The notes: generated from the letters alone by a model not told the origin. DNA of 64,000 nucleotides from Micromonospora sp. NBC_01813 (GCF_035917335.1 NZ_CP109067.1:560501-624500), one strand, 5' to 3'; counted from the stretch's first letter, positions 1-9,847 are shown. Numbers and translations are program-made.

Positions 1-1
1 C

Positions 2-316
2 GGCCTGGTCGCTGCCGTCGTGCAGCGGCACGGCACCGGCGAGGTGCTGATGCTGGCGTGGATGGACGACGAGGCGCTGCATCGCACCCTGACCACCGGT
101 CGGGCCACCTACTGGTCGCGCAGTCGGCAGGAATACTGGGTCAAGGGCGCCACGTCCGGGCACCACCAGTACGTGCGGTCGGTGCGGCTCGACTGCGACG
201 GCGACGCGGTGCTGGTCGCGGTCGAGCAGGTCGGCGCCGCCTGCCACACCGGCGCCCCCAACTGCTTTTTCGACGAACTGCCGGTCACCGGCGCTGCTGC
301 GAAGGAGAACCGATGA
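2..316 (+). CDS. hisI: Phosphoribosyl-AMP cyclohydrolase, 5' end cut off
   Basis: HisI opens the adenine ring of phosphoribosyl-AMP in histidine synthesis, in the cytoplasm. The frame is open from the window edge, so the first few residues are missing. Visible family hallmarks are [11 protein letters not shown] near the start, the [15 protein letters not shown] segment, the metal-ligand run DCDGDAVL, and the C-terminal [13 protein letters not shown] with its conserved cysteines. About 105 residues are visible, close to the full family length. Its stop overlaps the trpE start as ATGA, so the histidine and tryptophan genes are translationally coupled here, a common actinobacterial arrangement. 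Confidence 0.95.
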   Translation, partial: GLVAAVVQRHGTGEVLMLAWMDDEALHRTLTTGRATYWSRSRQEYWVKGATSGHHQYVRSVRLDCDGDAVLVAVEQVGAACHTGAPNCFFDELPVTGAAAKENR

Positions 317-1872
317 CCACCGGCACGGTCAGCCCGGACGAGCAGACGTTCCAGTCGTTGGCCCGGCAACGTCGGGTGGTGCCGGTGATCCGGCGGCTGC
401 TCGCCGACGGTGAGACGCCGGTCGGGGTGTACCGCAAGCTCGCCGGTGGCCCGGGCACCTTCCTGCTGGAATCCGCCGAGCAGGGCGCCGGTTCGGCCGG
501 CACCGCCTGGTCGCGCTACTCGTTCATCGGGGTACGCAGCGCGGCGACGTTGACCGAATCCGGTGGCAGCGCGCGGTGGCTGGGCGACCCGCCGGCCGGG
601 CTGCCCGTCGACGGTGACCCGGTGCAGGTGTTGCGGGCCACCGTCGACGCGTTGACCGCGCCTCGGCCCACCGGCGGTGTTCCCGGCGGGCTGCCGCCGT
701 TGACCGGTGGCCTGGTCGGCTACCTCAGTTACGACTTCGTCCGCCGGCTGGAACGGCTCCCCGAGCTCACCGAGGACGAGTTGGGGCTGCCGGAGTTCGG
801 GTTGATGCTCGCCACCGATCTGGTGGTGCTCGACCACTTCGACGGTTCGGCGATCCTGGTCGCCAACGCGGTGCTGCCGCAGGACGCCGAGGACGCGACG
901 GTGGCGGCCGCGTACCACCACGCGATCGGCCGGCTCGACGCGATGACGACGGCGCTGTCCCGGCCGAACCCGCCGATGGTGTCCATGCTGGACGCGCCGT
1001 CGGTCGCGGCGGCCGGTCAGGTGCGCAGCCGCACCGCGCCCGGCGCGTACCCCAAGGCCGTCGAGGAGGCCAAGGAGGCGATCCGGGCCGGCGAGTGCTT
1101 CCAGATCGTGTTGGCCCAACGCTTCGAACGGGACACCAGCGCCGACCCGCTGGACGTCTACCGCGTGCTGCGGGCGACCAACCCCAGCCCGTACATGTAT
1201 CTGTTGCGGTTCGACGACTTCGACGTGGTCGGCTCGTCGCCGGAGGCGCATCTGAAGGTCACCGTCACCGACAGCGGCGCCCGCCGGGCGCTGCTGCATC
1301 CGATCGCCGGCACCCGACGCCGGGGGGCCACCGCCGAACAGGACGCGGCGCTCGCCGCCGAGCTGCTCGCCGACCCGAAGGAACGCGCGGAGCACGTCAT
1401 GCTGGTCGACCTGGGCCGCAACGATCTCGGTCGGGTCTGCCGCCCGGGAACCGTCGAGGTGCCCGAGTTCGCCACGGTCGAGCGGTACAGCCACGTCATG
1501 CACATCGTGTCGACCGTGGTCGGGGAGTTGGGCGAGGCGTACACCGCCTTCGACGCGCTGGCCGCGACCTTCCCCGCCGGTACGTTGTCCGGCGCTCCCA
1601 AGGTACGGGCGATGGAGATCATCGAGGAGTTGGAGCCGACCCGGCGGGGGCTCTACGGCGGGACGGTCGGCTACTTCGGGTTCGGCGGCGATCTCGACAT
1701 GGCGATCGCGATCCGTACCGCGGTGATCCGGGCCGGTCGGGCCTACGTGCAGGCGGGGGCGGGCATCGTGGCGGACTCGGATCCGGCGGCCGAGGAGCGG
1801 GAGACCCAGAGCAAGGCGGCCGCCGTCCTGGTCGCGATCGCCGCCGCCGAGACGCTGCGTCCAGCCCGGTGA
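313..1872 (+). CDS. trpE: Anthranilate synthase component I
   Basis: TrpE converts chorismate and ammonia to anthranilate, the first step of tryptophan synthesis, normally with a TrpG subunit, which is not encoded in this window. The protein is 519 aa. The ATG at 313 overlaps the hisI stop. An LLES motif at residues 51-54 is the feedback tryptophan-binding element. The chorismate-binding domain shows [37 protein letters not shown] and the terminal [12 protein letters not shown] with ERETQSKA. Its stop overlaps the next start as GTGA. The intact LLES suggests normal feedback inhibition. Confidence 0.97.
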   Translation: MTTGTVSPDEQTFQSLARQRRVVPVIRRLLADGETPVGVYRKLAGGPGTFLLESAEQGAGSAGTAWSRYSFIGVRSAATLTESGGSARWLGDPPAGLPVDGDPVQVLRATVDALTAPRPTGGVPGGLPPLTGGLVGYLSYDFVRRLERLPELTEDELGLPEFGLMLATDLVVLDHFDGSAILVANAVLPQDAEDATVAAAYHHAIGRLDAMTTALSRPNPPMVSMLDAPSVAAAGQVRSRTAPGAYPKAVEEAKEAIRAGECFQIVLAQRFERDTSADPLDVYRVLRATNPSPYMYLLRFDDFDVVGSSPEAHLKVTVTDSGARRALLHPIAGTRRRGATAEQDAALAAELLADPKERAEHVMLVDLGRNDLGRVCRPGTVEVPEFATVERYSHVMHIVSTVVGELGEAYTAFDALAATFPAGTLSGAPKVRAMEIIEELEPTRRGLYGGTVGYFGFGGDLDMAIAIRTAVIRAGRAYVQAGAGIVADSDPAAEERETQSKAAAVLVAIAAAETLRPAR

Positions 1873-2561
1873 GCGGTCCGGCGGCCGGCGCGGCGGGTGG
1901 CCCGGGATCTGGCCCGGCCGCCGGCGCGGGGCGGGAGTTGGCCGGCGTGGTCGCCGGCTGCCTGGCCGGTGCCGCAGGAGTCTGGTACGCCGCCGGCCAG
2001 GCCTGGGCGGTCGAGGTGACCGACCGACCGGACCCGCTGCCCGACATCGAGGTGCTGCGGACCGGGGCCCAGGAGCTGCCGTGGCTGCCGGCGCTGGCGC
2101 TGGTCGGGCTGGCCGGTGCCGGTGCGGTGCTGGCGACCCGGGGCACACCCCGCCGGCTGGTCGGTGGGTTGCTCGCGGCGGTCGGTGTGGTGCTGGCCGG
2201 CAGTGGCCTGGCGGTGCTCACCGGCGTGCTGCCGCTGGCCGGGTCGGCGACGGCCGCCACGTCGACCCCGGCGGGCTGGCCGGCGTTGGCGGTGCTGGGC
2301 GCGGCGCTGCTGCTGGCCGGCGGGACCGTGACGGCGGTGCGTTCGGCCGGTTGGCCGGCGATGGGTGCCCGCTACGAACGCCCGGCCACGGCGGCCGACC
2401 GCGCTGGTCCCGCTACGGCCGCAGCCGAACCGGCAGGGCCGGTGGGGCAGGCAGGGCCGGTGGGGCAGGCAGGGCCGGTAGGGCCGCGATCGACGATCGA
2501 CGCGTGGAGCGCCCTCGACAGGGGAGAGGATCCGACCGCCGACGACGGCCCGGGGACCTAG
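1869..2561 (+). CDS. Trp-biosynthesis-associated membrane protein (TIGR02234-like)
   Basis: A 230-aa membrane protein that starts at a GTG overlapping the trpE stop. It has about four hydrophobic segments: near residues 10-40 and three more between about 75 and 160. The position directly after trpE and the topology match the actinobacterial Trp-operon-associated membrane family, whose function is not known. The C-terminal tail is soluble and contains a short tandem repeat, GPVGQA repeated (bases about 2436-2483). The stop overlaps the convergent gene downstream by a few bases. The family call rests on topology and position rather than on a catalytic motif. Confidence 0.8.
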   Translation: MSGPAAGAAGGPGSGPAAGAGRELAGVVAGCLAGAAGVWYAAGQAWAVEVTDRPDPLPDIEVLRTGAQELPWLPALALVGLAGAGAVLATRGTPRRLVGGLLAAVGVVLAGSGLAVLTGVLPLAGSATAATSTPAGWPALAVLGAALLLAGGTVTAVRSAGWPAMGARYERPATAADRAGPATAAAEPAGPVGQAGPVGQAGPVGPRSTIDAWSALDRGEDPTADDGPGT

Positions 2562-2899
2562 CTGGCGGCCGTACTCGCGCTGGTTTCCCGCCGGCCGGCC
2601 GTCGACTCGGCGGTGCCCTCGGCGGCGGTGCCGTGGGCGGGGCTGGTGGCGACGCTGTCGGTGGCGAGTGCCGCGACCAGCCGGCGGATCTCGTCGCGCT
2701 GGTGGGCGCGGGCGCGGTCGGCGCAGATCGCCTCCCACGCGTTGCCCCGGGCGGTCCGGATCCGGTCGTCGCCGACCACCGCACGCTCCATCGAGTGCAC
2801 CACCTCCGCGGCGAGGGAGACCACCGCGCGGGGGATGGCGATCAGGTCGACGGTCGCGTCGCGTCGACCGGTGCTCATGGCGTCGTGTCCAGTGCTCAT
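2558..2899 (-). CDS. Small conserved hypothetical protein in the trp locus
   Basis: A 113-aa hydrophilic protein that runs against the trp genes and ends inside the stop of the upstream membrane-protein gene (the two TAG stops overlap). The central part, residues about 18-85, is helical with a charged pattern (AICADRARAHQRDEIRRLV); the C-terminus is Ala/Ser/Thr-rich and probably disordered. There are two nearly identical in-frame start contexts, MSTGHDA and MSTGRRD, 7 codons apart; the second could be the true start. No function is recognised. Codon use looks like that of a real gene. Confidence 0.6.
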   Translation of the reverse strand: MSTGHDAMSTGRRDATVDLIAIPRAVVSLAAEVVHSMERAVVGDDRIRTARGNAWEAICADRARAHQRDEIRRLVAALATDSVATSPAHGTAAEGTAESTAGRRETSASTAAS

Positions 2900-3061
2900 G
2901 GCGTCCCCCAGGGTGGTTGCGCGGCCGGCGGCTACCGTTGCTCAGTCTGCCCGAACACCATCCTGGCCGGGGGCTGTTTCACGGCGGTGACCCGCACGTC
3001 AACTATCGCCTCGTCGCGCTGGTAACGCCCGTACCGGCGGTGTTGATCTGCGACACAGCGA

Positions 3062-3090
3062 CTGACCGGGTTGGCCCGACACGATAAGAT
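3062..3090 (+). promoter_or_regulatory. Possible distal trpC promoter
   Basis: CTGACC at 3062-3067 and TAAGAT at 3085-3090 are spaced 17 bp, a fair sigma-70-type pair. The predicted transcript would begin almost exactly at the ATG of a 20-codon reading frame at 3099. Confidence 0.35.
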
Positions 3091-3098
3091 CAACGTCG

Positions 3099-3161
3099 AT
3101 GGCGTTCGGTGCTGTCGCTGGCAGAAGGCGGTCCGGGTGGATTCGCGGGTACGGTGCGTGA
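3099..3161 (+). other. Candidate leader reading frame upstream of trpC
   Basis: A 20-codon frame, ATG to TGA, with a single Trp codon at residue 14 and a Tyr codon near the end (C-terminus SGWIRGYGA). It follows a possible -10 box by 8 bp and precedes a strong hairpin. This is the layout of an attenuator leader, but one Trp codon is weak evidence, since classic trp leaders have two or three adjacent ones. Confidence 0.3.
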
Positions 3162-3168
3162 TGTCTTT

Positions 3169-3210
3169 CTCACGAAAGGTTGGGCATTATGCCCCAGCCC
3201 ATTTCGTGAG
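3169..3210 (+). promoter_or_regulatory. Large hairpin in the trpC leader region
   Basis: CTCACGAAA at 3169-3177 pairs perfectly with TTTCGTGAG at 3202-3210. Inside it a second palindrome, GGGCATTATGCCC, starts at 3182. It may be an RNA attenuator or anti-terminator, or a dyad operator. It lies about 55 bases before the trpC ATG. Confidence 0.55.
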
Positions 3211-3251
3211 GCGCGCCATACCCCCGGCTCCGGCTACCCTGCGCCGCCGCC

Positions 3252-3264
3252 TAGCATCGGGCGC
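3252..3264 (+). promoter_or_regulatory. Proximal trpC -10 box for a leaderless start
   Basis: TAGCAT at 3252-3257 followed by 7 bases and ATG at 3265, the same geometry seen before lgt, sigJ and several other genes in the window. Confidence 0.45.
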
Positions 3265-4146
3265 ATGACACCCGGAGAGGGGAGTCCGTTGGTGACTGCT
3301 GACCAGGACGACAGCACGGGGCTGACGGCGCCGGCGCTCGGCGTACTCGATGAGATTCTTGCCGGTGTCCGCGCCGACCTCCAGCGCCGAGAGGCGCTGG
3401 TCCCGTTGAGCCGGATCCGTGAGCTCGCCGCCGCCGCGCCACCGCCGATCGACGCGTGCGCGGCGCTGCGCAAGCCCGGTGTCGGGGTGATCGCCGAGGT
3501 CAAGCGGTCGTCCCCGTCGAAGGGGGCGTTGGCCGACATCCCCGACCCGGCGGTCCTGGCGTCCGAGTACGCCGCCGGTGGGGCCCGCTGCATCAGTGTG
3601 CTCACCGAAGGCCAGTGGTTCGGTGGCTCGCTGGACGATCTCACGGCGGTGCGGGCGGCGGTCGACGTGCCCGTGCTGCGCAAGGACTTCATCGTCTCCA
3701 GCTACCAGGTGCACGAGGCCCGGGCCCACGGCGCCGACCTGGTACTGCTGATGGTGGTGGCACTGGAGCAGAACGTACTGGTCGGGCTGCTGGAGCGGAT
3801 CGAGTCGCTCGGCATGACCGCGCTGGTGGAGGTGCACACCGAGGAGGAGGCCGACCGGGCCCTGGAGGCCGGGGCCCAGGTCATCGGGGTCAACGCCCGG
3901 GATCTGCGGACCCTGGAGGTGGACCGCTCGGTCTTCGAGCGGATCGCGCCGGGGCTGCCGAACAGCATCGTCAAGATCGCCGAATCGGGGGTGCGCGGTC
4001 CGCACGACCTGATCCGGTACGCGTCGGCGGGTGCCGACGCGGTCCTGGTCGGGGAGGGCCTGGTGACCCAGAAGAGTCCCCGCGACGCGGTCGCCGAGCT
4101 GGTCAACGCCGGCAACCACCCGGCGACCCCGAGGCCGGTCCGGTGA
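3265..4146 (+). CDS. trpC: Indole-3-glycerol phosphate synthase
   Basis: TrpC closes the indole ring to give indole-3-glycerol phosphate. It is a TIM barrel of 293 aa from the ATG at 3265, or 284 aa from a GTG at 3292. The ATG has a leaderless -10 box; the GTG has a good ribosome site (GGAGAGGGGAG, 7 bases away), so the start is open. Family motifs are [28 protein letters not shown] with the catalytic lysine, [34 protein letters not shown] and [10 protein letters not shown]. The stop overlaps the trpB GTG. It begins the trpCBA block, separated from trpE by the small antisense gene. Confidence 0.96.
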   Translation: MTPGEGSPLVTADQDDSTGLTAPALGVLDEILAGVRADLQRREALVPLSRIRELAAAAPPPIDACAALRKPGVGVIAEVKRSSPSKGALADIPDPAVLASEYAAGGARCISVLTEGQWFGGSLDDLTAVRAAVDVPVLRKDFIVSSYQVHEARAHGADLVLLMVVALEQNVLVGLLERIESLGMTALVEVHTEEEADRALEAGAQVIGVNARDLRTLEVDRSVFERIAPGLPNSIVKIAESGVRGPHDLIRYASAGADAVLVGEGLVTQKSPRDAVAELVNAGNHPATPRPVR

Positions 4147-5435
4147 GCGCCCCGGCGAGCGCCACCGCCGGTCCCGGTGAGCTGCCCGACGGCGCGACCG
4201 GTCGACGGCCCGACGGCGCGACCGGCGAGCTGCCCGACGCCGCCGGGCACTTCGGCCGCTACGGTGGCCGGTTCGTCCCGGAGGCGCTGGTCGCCGCCCT
4301 CGACGAGCTGGACGCGGCGTACCGGCAGGCGATGGCCGACGACGGCTTCCGGGCCGACTTCGCCCGGCTGCTGCGCGACTACGCCGGCACCCCGTCGCTG
4401 CTGTACCGCGCCGAGCGGCTCTCCGCGAAGGTCGGCGCGACGGTGCTGCTCAAGCGGGAGGACCTCAACCACACCGGCGCGCACAAGGTGCGCAACGTGC
4501 TCGGTCAGGCGTTGCTGACCCGCCGGATGGGCAAGCCACGGATCATCGCCGAGACCGGTGCCGGCCAGCACGGGGTGGCCAGTGCCACCGCCGCCGCCCT
4601 GCTCGACCTCGAGTGCGTGGTCTACATGGGTGAGGTGGACACCGAGCGGCAGGCGCTCAACGTGGCCCGGATGCGGATGCTGGGCGCCACCGTCGTGCCG
4701 GTCACCAACGGCTCCCGCACCCTCAAGGACGCCCTGAACGAGGCGCTGCGCGACTGGGTGGCCAGCGTCGACCACACCCATTACCTGATCGGCACCGCCG
4801 CCGGGCCGCACCCGTTCCCGGCGATGGTGCGTGACTTCGTCCGGGGCATCGGCGACGAGGCGCGGGCGCAGTGCCTGGACACCCTCGGTGGCCTGCCCGA
4901 CGCGGTGGCGGCCTGCGTCGGTGGCGGATCCAACGCGATCGGTATCTTCCACGCCTTCGTCGGCGACGATCAGGTGCGGCTGTACGGCTTCGAGGCCGGC
5001 GGGGACGGGGTGGCCACCGGCCGGCACGCGGCCAGCATCACCGGCGGCACGTCCGGGGTGCTGCACGGGGCCCGCACCTATCTGCTGCAGGACGCCGACG
5101 GGCAGACCCTGGACTCGCATTCGATCTCGGCCGGCCTGGACTATCCGGCGGTCGGGCCGGAGCACGCCTGGTTGCACGACACCGGCCGGGCCCGTTACCG
5201 GCCGGTGACCGACGCCGAGGCGATGGCGGCGTTCCAACTGCTCTGCCGCACCGAGGGGATCATCCCGGCGATCGAGAGCGCGCACGCCCTCGCCGGGATG
5301 GTCAAGATCATCCCGGAGTTGACCGCCGAGCTGGGCCGCGAGCCGACCATCGTGGTCAACCTGTCCGGCCGGGGCGACAAGGACGTACACACCGCCGGCG
5401 CCTACTTCGGCATCCTCGACGGGCAGGACAAATGA
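4143..5435 (+). CDS. trpB: Tryptophan synthase beta chain
   Basis: TrpB condenses indole with serine using PLP. The protein is 430 aa from a GTG that overlaps the trpC stop. The PLP lysine lies in [13 protein letters not shown], the phosphate loop is GGGSNAIG, and the family motifs [19 protein letters not shown] and LSGRGDKD are all present. The first 30 or so residues (a [16 protein letters not shown]-like stretch with a short repeat) are extra and low-complexity compared with typical TrpB, so translation may begin a little later. The stop overlaps trpA as ATGA, which fits the obligatory alpha-beta complex. Confidence 0.97.
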   Translation: MSAPASATAGPGELPDGATGRRPDGATGELPDAAGHFGRYGGRFVPEALVAALDELDAAYRQAMADDGFRADFARLLRDYAGTPSLLYRAERLSAKVGATVLLKREDLNHTGAHKVRNVLGQALLTRRMGKPRIIAETGAGQHGVASATAAALLDLECVVYMGEVDTERQALNVARMRMLGATVVPVTNGSRTLKDALNEALRDWVASVDHTHYLIGTAAGPHPFPAMVRDFVRGIGDEARAQCLDTLGGLPDAVAACVGGGSNAIGIFHAFVGDDQVRLYGFEAGGDGVATGRHAASITGGTSGVLHGARTYLLQDADGQTLDSHSISAGLDYPAVGPEHAWLHDTGRARYRPVTDAEAMAAFQLLCRTEGIIPAIESAHALAGMVKIIPELTAELGREPTIVVNLSGRGDKDVHTAGAYFGILDGQDK

Positions 5436-6232
5436 GCATCGCGGTCGCGTTCGACAAGGCCCGCGCCGAAGGCCGCGCCGTACTGATCGGCTGCATGCCG
5501 GCCGGCTTCCCCACCGTCGACGACAGCATCACCGCGATGCGGACGATGGTCGACGCCGGCGTCGACGTCATCGAGGTCGAGCTGCCGTACTCCGATCCGG
5601 TGATGGACGGCCCGGTCATCCAGCGGGCCAGCGACATCGCCCTGGCCGGCGGGGTACGCACCGCCGACGCGCTGCGGATCATCGAGGCGGTCGCCGCCAC
5701 CGGCGCGCCGGTGGTCACCATGACCTACTGGAACCCGATCGAGCGGTACGGCGTCGACGCGTTCGCCCGCGACCTGGCCGCGGCCGGCGGCACCGGGCTG
5801 ATCACCCCCGACCTGATCCCGGACGAGGCCGACGAGTGGCTGGCCGCCTCCGACGCGTACGGCCTGGACCGGACCTTCCTGGTCTCCCCGTCGTCGACCG
5901 ACGCCCGGTTGGCGATGACCGTGCGGCACTGCCGGGGCTTCGTCTACGCGACGGCGCTGATGGGCGTCACCGGCGCCCGGACGCAGACCTCCGGCGCCGC
6001 ACCGACGCTGGTCAGTCGGCTGCGCGAGGTCACCGATCTGCCGGTCGGCGTCGGCCTCGGTGTCGGCAACGGCACCCAGGCCGCCGAGGTGGGCTCCTTC
6101 GCCGACGGGGTGATCGTCGGCAGCGCGCTGATCCGTTGCCTGCTCGACGCGCCGGACCCGCAGGCCGGGTTGGCCGCGTTGCGCCAGCTCAGCGGCGAGC
6201 TCGCGGCCGGGGTGCGGGCCGTCACCCGCTGA
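5432..6232 (+). CDS. trpA: Tryptophan synthase alpha chain
   Basis: TrpA cleaves indole-3-glycerol phosphate to indole, which is channelled to TrpB. It is a 266-aa TIM barrel. The catalytic glutamate and aspartate are visible in [19 protein letters not shown]. Other family segments are [35 protein letters not shown] and [10 protein letters not shown]. The start overlaps the trpB stop by four bases, so the pair is coupled. Confidence 0.97.
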   Translation: MSIAVAFDKARAEGRAVLIGCMPAGFPTVDDSITAMRTMVDAGVDVIEVELPYSDPVMDGPVIQRASDIALAGGVRTADALRIIEAVAATGAPVVTMTYWNPIERYGVDAFARDLAAAGGTGLITPDLIPDEADEWLAASDAYGLDRTFLVSPSSTDARLAMTVRHCRGFVYATALMGVTGARTQTSGAAPTLVSRLREVTDLPVGVGLGVGNGTQAAEVGSFADGVIVGSALIRCLLDAPDPQAGLAALRQLSGELAAGVRAVTR

Positions 6233-6305
6233 CCTACGACGGTCGGGTGGCCGAGACACGCGAATGTCCACCCGACCAGGGTGCCGGGTAGGCGCGTCGC
6301 GACGG

Positions 6306-6311
6306 TAGCGT
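6306..6311 (+). promoter_or_regulatory. -10 box for leaderless lgt
   Basis: TAGCGT followed by 8 bases and the GTG at 6320. It gives lgt its own promoter downstream of trpA. Confidence 0.5.
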
Positions 6312-6319
6312 GTGCATCC

Positions 6320-7585
6320 GTGAACATCGCCGCGATCCCCAGCCCGGCCACCGCGGTCTGGCAGCTTGGTCCTTTGCCCATCCGGGCGTACGCGCTCTGC
6401 ATCGTGCTCGGCATCGTGGTGGCCTGCGCGGTCACCGAGTACCGGCTCCGCCAGCGGGGGGTGCGGCCGTGGGCGGTGCTCGACATCGCCATCTGGGCGG
6501 TGCCGTTCGGCATCCTCGGTGCCCGGCTCTACCACGTGATCAGCTCGCCGCAGGAGTACTTCGGCTCCGGCGGAAACCCGATCGAGGCGCTCTACATCTG
6601 GCAGGGCGGCCTGGGCATCTGGGGCGCGGTCGCCGGTGGCGCCGTCGGCGCCTGGCTGGCCACCCGCCAGCTGGGCCTGCCGCTGAGCGTGGTCGCCGAC
6701 GCGGTCGCTCCCGGCCTGCCGCTGGCACAGGCGGTGGGCCGGCTCGGCAACTGGTTCAACAACGAGCTGTACGGCGGCCCGACGACGCTGCCGTGGGGCC
6801 TGGAGATCCACCAGATGGACCGGGAGAACCCCGGGCAGGCGCTGCGCGACCCGGAGGGCAACCCGGTGCTGGAGCCGGGGCTGTACCACCCGACGTTCCT
6901 GTACGAGCTGATCTGGAACGTCGGCGTCGCGGGCCTGGTGATCCTGGCCGAGCGGCGGTGGAAGCTCGGTGCCGGGCGGGCGTTCGCCGTGTACGTGATG
7001 GGCTACACCGCGGGCCGGTTCTGGATCGAGATGATGCGCACCGATCCGGCGAACGAGATCCTCGGTGCCCGGCTCAACGTGTGGACCTCGGTGCTGGTGT
7101 TCCTCGGTGCCCTGATCTACCTGGTGCGAGTCCGTGGCCCGCAGCAGTTCCTCATCCCGCTGGACGCCGACGGCAAGCCGTTCCCGCCGGACGGGCTGCC
7201 CGGCAGCACCGCCGCCGGCGAGCCGGCCGGCGACGAGCAGCCGACCAGCGGTGTCTCGCAGGTCGACGTGTCGGGCAAGACGAAGGCGGCGGCCGCCGAG
7301 ATGGCCGCCGGGTATCAGGTCGTCAGCGAGGAAGAGTTCCAGGAGTACCTACGCACCGGCACCGCGCCGCCGCCCACTGAGACGAAGTCCGATCCGGTGG
7401 AGCCAACTGCGGCCGACGTCGACGCCGTGGTGGCCGATTCGCCGGAGCCGGTGGCTGATGCCGGCCCGGATGCGGCTGACGCCGACAAGGAAACCGCCGA
7501 CGCTGGCAAGCAGGCCGCTGACGCCGGCCCGGACGAGGCCGACGCCGCAGTGGCCGGCCGGGGTGACGCGAAGACCGACCGCTGA
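6320..7585 (+). CDS. lgt: Phosphatidylglycerol-prolipoprotein diacylglyceryl transferase
   Basis: Lgt attaches diacylglycerol from phosphatidylglycerol to the lipobox cysteine of prelipoproteins in the cytoplasmic membrane. It is 421 aa from the GTG at 6320. About seven hydrophobic segments fill residues 1-270. The signature GRLGNWFNNELYG is present, with YHPTFLYELIWN and the terminal RFWIEMMRTDP. After the enzyme core comes a soluble tail of about 150 residues rich in Ala, Asp and Pro, ending in repeats of the form ADAGPDAADADK. Such tails occur in actinobacterial Lgt but are dispensable-looking. trpA-lgt adjacency is usual in actinobacteria. Confidence 0.95.
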   Translation: MNIAAIPSPATAVWQLGPLPIRAYALCIVLGIVVACAVTEYRLRQRGVRPWAVLDIAIWAVPFGILGARLYHVISSPQEYFGSGGNPIEALYIWQGGLGIWGAVAGGAVGAWLATRQLGLPLSVVADAVAPGLPLAQAVGRLGNWFNNELYGGPTTLPWGLEIHQMDRENPGQALRDPEGNPVLEPGLYHPTFLYELIWNVGVAGLVILAERRWKLGAGRAFAVYVMGYTAGRFWIEMMRTDPANEILGARLNVWTSVLVFLGALIYLVRVRGPQQFLIPLDADGKPFPPDGLPGSTAAGEPAGDEQPTSGVSQVDVSGKTKAAAAEMAAGYQVVSEEEFQEYLRTGTAPPPTETKSDPVEPTAADVDAVVADSPEPVADAGPDAADADKETADAGKQAADAGPDEADAAVAGRGDAKTDR

Positions 7586-7629
7586 CCAACGGGCCGGCGG
7601 GAGGACCGATCGATCCGGGGGAGCCGGCG

Positions 7630-8829
7630 ATGCGTACAGCCGTCGTGGTAGGTGCCGGTATCGGCGGGCTCGCCGCCGCCGGCGGGTTGGCCCGTACCGG
7701 TTGGCAGGTGACGCTGCTGGAGCGCGAGGACCGGGTCCGTTCCGACGGGACGGCCCTGGTGCTCTGGCCAAACGGGATGCGCGCGTTGCGGGCACTCGGG
7801 CTGGGCGAGGGCCTCGACGCGATCGCCACCGCCGTGGCGCACACCGGGGTGCGCCGCCCGGACGGGCAGTGGCTGGTGCAGCCGCGCCCGCAGCCCGGTG
7901 ACCGGGCGCCGGTGGTGGTGCACCGCGAGGACCTGCACGACGCGTTGATCGCCGGACTCGGTGAGCAGGTGGAGATCCGTACCGGCGTGTCGGTGCGTGG
8001 CTTGCGCCCGGTGTCGGGCGACCGGCCGGCGGTGACCACCGGGCGGGGTGTCGTCGAGGCCGACCTGGTGGTCGCCGCCGACGGCACCCAGAGCGTGCTG
8101 CGTCCGGCGTTGGCACCGGTCAGCACCGTGATCAGTTCCGGCTGTGCCGCCTGGCGGGCGGTGGTCCCGTGGTACCGGGCGCCGCAACTGCCACCGGAGC
8201 AGATCTCCGGCGAGGTCCTCGGGGCCGGGTACCGGTTCGTCTCGGCCTCGCTGGGGGAGCGGGGGTCGGCGGGCGGGTCCAGCCGAGGCGGGATCTACTG
8301 GGTCGCGACGGCGGTGGGCGCGTCCCGTCCGGAGTCGCCCGCGACGCAGCTGACCTTGTTGCGGCGCTGGTTCGCGGGCTGGCCGAGCCCGGTGGGGGAG
8401 TTGCTGGCCGCGACCGAGCCCGGCGACGTCGTCCAACAGGAGGTCCGCGAGTTGCGGCCACTACCGCAGGCGTACGGGTTCCCGTCCGGTCCGGGTGGGG
8501 TGGTGCTGCTCGGTGACGCGGCGCACACCATGCCGCACCACCTCGGGCAGGGTGCCTGCCTGGCGTTCGAGGACGCGGCGACGCTGTGCGCGTTGGTCCG
8601 TGACACGGTGCCGGGGCCGCAGTTGACCGCGGCGATCGAGACCTACAGCCGGTTGCGTCGGCCACGGGCGGTGGCGATGGCGCGGCAGACCCGCCGGGTG
8701 GCGGCGGTGCTGCAGGCGCGTGGCCGGTTGGCGTTGCGGGCCAGGGACGCCACGTTGGGCACGATCAGTCCCCGGCTGATGGGCAGTGTCGCCGCGACCG
8801 CCGCCCAGTGGAACCCACCCCCGTCCTGA
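7630..8829 (+). CDS. FAD-dependent monooxygenase
   Basis: A 399-aa flavoprotein hydroxylase of the p-hydroxybenzoate/salicylate hydroxylase family. The N-terminal Rossmann motif is VVVGAGIGGLAAAGGLA, with an acidic residue following the second strand (LLERED). The conserved VVAADGTQSVLRP (DG motif) and LLGDAAHTMPHHLGQGACLAFEDA (the GD motif that binds the FAD ribityl) are clear. The substrate cannot be told from the sequence. The ATG at 7630 is preceded by GGGGGAG. It sits 44 bases after lgt and converges with the GNAT gene, 10 bases apart. Confidence 0.9.
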   Translation: MRTAVVVGAGIGGLAAAGGLARTGWQVTLLEREDRVRSDGTALVLWPNGMRALRALGLGEGLDAIATAVAHTGVRRPDGQWLVQPRPQPGDRAPVVVHREDLHDALIAGLGEQVEIRTGVSVRGLRPVSGDRPAVTTGRGVVEADLVVAADGTQSVLRPALAPVSTVISSGCAAWRAVVPWYRAPQLPPEQISGEVLGAGYRFVSASLGERGSAGGSSRGGIYWVATAVGASRPESPATQLTLLRRWFAGWPSPVGELLAATEPGDVVQQEVRELRPLPQAYGFPSGPGGVVLLGDAAHTMPHHLGQGACLAFEDAATLCALVRDTVPGPQLTAAIETYSRLRRPRAVAMARQTRRVAAVLQARGRLALRARDATLGTISPRLMGSVAATAAQWNPPPS

Positions 8830-8839
8830 CCTCCGGCGG

Positions 8840-9841
8840 TCAGGGGGCGGCGATGCAGGCGGTGCCGATCCGGCGGAATCCGAGCCGGTGGTAGAGCACC
8901 GCGATGTCGTCGTCGCCGGCGGCCAGGAACACCAGGTCGACGCCGTCGGCGAGGGCGCGGCGGGCCAGGGTGGCGGTGACCGCCGAGGCGAGCCCGCGTC
9001 GGCGGGCCCGGGGCAGCGTGCCCACGCCGACGATCTCGGCCACGTCGTCGACCCGGTTGAGCGAGCCGACCGCCGCCGCGCCGACCACCGCGGGGTCGGC
9101 GGTGCCGGGTGCGGGGTCGGCGGTGCCCGGCACGGGTTGGTCGGCGAGCGCGATGCGCCGTACGCCGAAACTGATTGCCAAGCGCTCCTGCGCGACCAGG
9201 CTTTCTGGTAGCAGATCCGCCCCGGTCGGGTCAGTTGGGGCCGGTGGTGCGTTTGTTGGCTCTTGTTGCGAATGCGTTACCCCACTATCGACAGTGGGAA
9301 ATGTCACTGTAACAAGCTCGGGGGTGGTGACGCCGACCGTCGGCAGGGCGGCGGTCGAGTCGGTGGGAGCGGCGGACAGTGGTCCGGACGGCGGAGTGAA
9401 GGCGGCCCGCGCCACGATGAACCAGGCCGCCAGGTCAGCCACGAATCCGGGCGAATCCGGATCGAGCAGGCGTACGTGCAGGTCGGCGAAGCGCTCGACG
9501 GGTGGCAGCGCGTCGGGGTCCAGCACCATCAGTGGTGCCTGCTGCACGTGCAACCCGGCCGATCTGGCGACGGCGAGCAGGTCCGGATGGATCTCGTGGA
9601 TCCATTCGAACGACTCGGGAAGCCCCAGTTCGCGCTGTCGAGCGCGTACGGTGGTGATGTCTGCCGCAGCTGGCGCTGCGGCGGCACCTCGGCGGGGGCG
9701 GGCGTAGAACGGCCAGCCACCCTCCTCCTTCCGCACGAAAAGTACATATTCGCCCAGCTCTTCGGGGTGGGCGGCGGCACGCGGTACGGCATCGCAGAAC
9801 CGGTCCAGCCGATCGAGGAGTGCGTTCTCCTGGTTTGCCAC
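8840..9841 (-). CDS. GNAT-family N-acetyltransferase
   Basis: A 333-aa protein. The C-terminal 90 residues carry the acetyl-CoA-binding pattern of GNAT enzymes: AEIVGVGTLPRARRRGLASAVTATLA, then DLVFLAAGDDDIAVLYHRLGFRRIG. The N-terminal part is an uncharacterised helical region, and residues about 165-225 are a Pro/Thr-rich linker. The short repeat PGTADPAPGTADPA lies near residue 245. The GTG start at 9841 follows a TAGTCT box by 6 bases, so the mRNA is probably leaderless. The acceptor is unknown. Confidence 0.85.
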   Translation of the reverse strand: MANQENALLDRLDRFCDAVPRAAAHPEELGEYVLFVRKEEGGWPFYARPRRGAAAAPAAADITTVRARQRELGLPESFEWIHEIHPDLLAVARSAGLHVQQAPLMVLDPDALPPVERFADLHVRLLDPDSPGFVADLAAWFIVARAAFTPPSGPLSAAPTDSTAALPTVGVTTPELVTVTFPTVDSGVTHSQQEPTNAPPAPTDPTGADLLPESLVAQERLAISFGVRRIALADQPVPGTADPAPGTADPAVVGAAAVGSLNRVDDVAEIVGVGTLPRARRRGLASAVTATLARRALADGVDLVFLAAGDDDIAVLYHRLGFRRIGTACIAAP

Positions 9842-9847
9842 CTTGTG

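Noticed and set aside
109-2148. Long minus-strand open frame opposite hisI and trpE
   Set aside because: It is Arg/Pro-rich and matches nothing; high-GC codon bias makes the antisense frame open by chance.
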